DNA from: Methanocatella intestini
GTDB taxonomy: Archaea > Methanobacteriota > Methanobacteria > Methanobacteriales > Methanobacteriaceae
Reading direction: 5' to 3' (one strand)
Assembly: GCF_002252585.1 (NCBI RefSeq)
Contig: NZ_NQLD01000003.1
DNA length: 64,000 nt
Of the stretch, positions 63,176 to 64,000 are shown in pieces. The position numbers were made by a program, and so were the translations under genes. The notes under the pieces were generated by a model. That model had not been told where the DNA came from, did not search any database, and saw only the letters and a program-made list of their open reading frames with translations. Numbering within the stretch: position 1 is the stretch's first letter; every line of letters starts with the position of its first letter.

Positions 63176-64000
63176 TTACATAAACGCAAATGTTTCAGGA
63201 GGTAAATAAATAATATTGTCCTCTTTGACAATATTTGATTTGGTATTTGAAATAATTATACCGTGAGGAGAATTATATGTACTAATAGCACGTTTAATTT
63301 GACTTTTATCCTTTTTACCACAGCTTACTTCAATTGGAATAGGTTTTTCTAATCCTCTTTGAACAATAAAGTCAACATTTTTCCCACTACTTTTTTTATT
63401 GCTGTCATCATAGTATATTTTATAATTTATGTGATTTTTATTATCCAAATCATGGAAACTTGAAGCTACATAAGTTTCAAGCAGTTTTCCCATATATGCT
63501 GTTTCATCCTCAAAGGTAGCATTGCCTATATTTAATATAAGATTATGTTTTAAACTTGATGTTGCAAAAAAATATTCATAAGGTTTTGTTGTTCGTTTTA
63601 CTGATGAAGTAAAGGGTTCAATATGAAATATTAATTGTGTTTTTTCAAGAATATTTAATACTTTAGTGACTAAAGCAATCTTGGCATCAAAATGATTTGA
63701 AAGAGAACCTTTTGAAACTTCACCAGGATTTTGAAAAGCAAAAAAATTCAAAATCTGAAAAGCAAGATATTGTGTATCATTATTTATACCTTCAATATTG
63801 GCCATATCCGTTGTAACAACTTTATCCACCATATCAACAATTTTTTTAGTTATATCATTAGTATTTTGATAAAATGAAGATGGAAAACCTCCAAATTCTA
63901 AGAAATTCTTCAATTCATACATATCATAGTTTGAAAAACTTGAATATATATTAATTATTCTTCTTTCTAAATCGGCAATATTTTGCACATTTCCGTCAAA
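63176..64000 (-). CDS. AAA-type ATPase C-terminal part with DUF4143-like domain, cut by window
   Basis: The open frame runs to the window edge, so the N-terminal ATPase half is outside; residues visible begin FDGNVQNIADLERR. The region has a winged-helix-like part (NPGEVSKGSLSNHFDAKIAL) and a nuclease-like C-terminal domain (KNVDFIVQRGLEKPIPIEVS, with Asp, Glu and Lys in typical order). This is the layout of archaeal AAA ATPases with DUF4143/DUF234 ends, many of unknown function. Confidence 0.75.
   Translation of the reverse strand, partial: FDGNVQNIADLERRIINIYSSFSNYDMYELKNFLEFGGFPSSFYQNTNDITKKIVDMVDKVVTTDMANIEGINNDTQYLAFQILNFFAFQNPGEVSKGSLSNHFDAKIALVTKVLNILEKTQLIFHIEPFTSSVKRTTKPYEYFFATSSLKHNLILNIGNATFEDETAYMGKLLETYVASSFHDLDNKNHINYKIYYDDSNKKSSGKNVDFIVQRGLEKPIPIEVSCGKKDKSQIKRAISTYNSPHGIIISNTKSNIVKEDNIIYLPPETFAFM

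Overview
The window is a piece of a very AT-rich archaeal genome, most probably Methanobrevibacter (M. smithii or a close relative). The evidence is an archaeal exosome/proteasome/RNase P gene block, archaeal-type PheT, an NrpR-type GGAA-N6-TTCC operator in front of amtB, a CbiT corrinoid gene, several giant adhesin-like surface proteins, a protein with candidate pseudomurein-binding repeats, and ribosome binding sites of the GGTGAT/GAGGT type placed 5-8 bases before starts. The species name is inference; nothing was searched.

Layout. 1-11184: two very large secreted beta-helix adhesin-like genes on the minus strand, separated by a decayed IS1182-like element with recognisable terminal inverted repeats. 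11313-15026: a third adhesin-like gene on the plus strand. 15108-22371: mostly plus-strand housekeeping genes (aroD, a signal-peptidase-like protein, an HD phosphohydrolase, ubiX, cbiT, a membrane protein, mobA), with the minus-strand amtB-glnK pair inside. 22368-28333: the minus-strand block rnp3-rnp2 / psmA-sdo1-rrp4-rrp41-rrp42, interrupted after rnp2 by about 1 kb of non-coding DNA with structured repeats. 28447-38773: a zinc-ribbon-rich zone (membrane-anchored zinc ribbons, a broken copy, a seven-ribbon protein, a ribbon+HExxH protein, a DnaJ-zinc-finger/S1/OB/DHH nuclease-like protein), with a marR-2TM-MATE efflux operon inside. 39510-54686: sulfur and redox metabolism (desulfoferrodoxin; metY-iscS-iscU; cysK, cysE, a Cys-rich HTH regulator, tRNA-Cys, cysS; nth), interrupted by a 6.2-kb adhesin-like gene and an iron-sulfur-flavoprotein-like gene. 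54695-64000: aroA, a methyltransferase, valS, a His-rich small membrane protein with pheT, a YjbQ protein, and the 3' part of an AAA/DUF4143 gene cut by the window edge.

How the genes work together. The exosome, proteasome and RNase P genes form one RNA/protein turnover block. amtB-glnK is the ammonium uptake and sensing pair, with an NrpR operator at its promoter. The most interesting regulatory signal is a shared palindrome (GTTATA-N6-TATAAC, flanked by CTATTG) placed just downstream of TATA-like boxes. It occurs twice in tandem before metY-iscS-iscU, and its half-sites cluster before cysK. With a six-cysteine HTH protein encoded beside cysE, this suggests an undescribed sulfur/cysteine regulon.

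The adhesin-like proteins fall into two anchoring types: one ends in a membrane helix, while two end in the same four-module Ig-like C-terminal cassette without a membrane helix. The first gene contains three undetermined bases, and one lies at the junction of a perfect 164-base repeat that looks like an assembly join.
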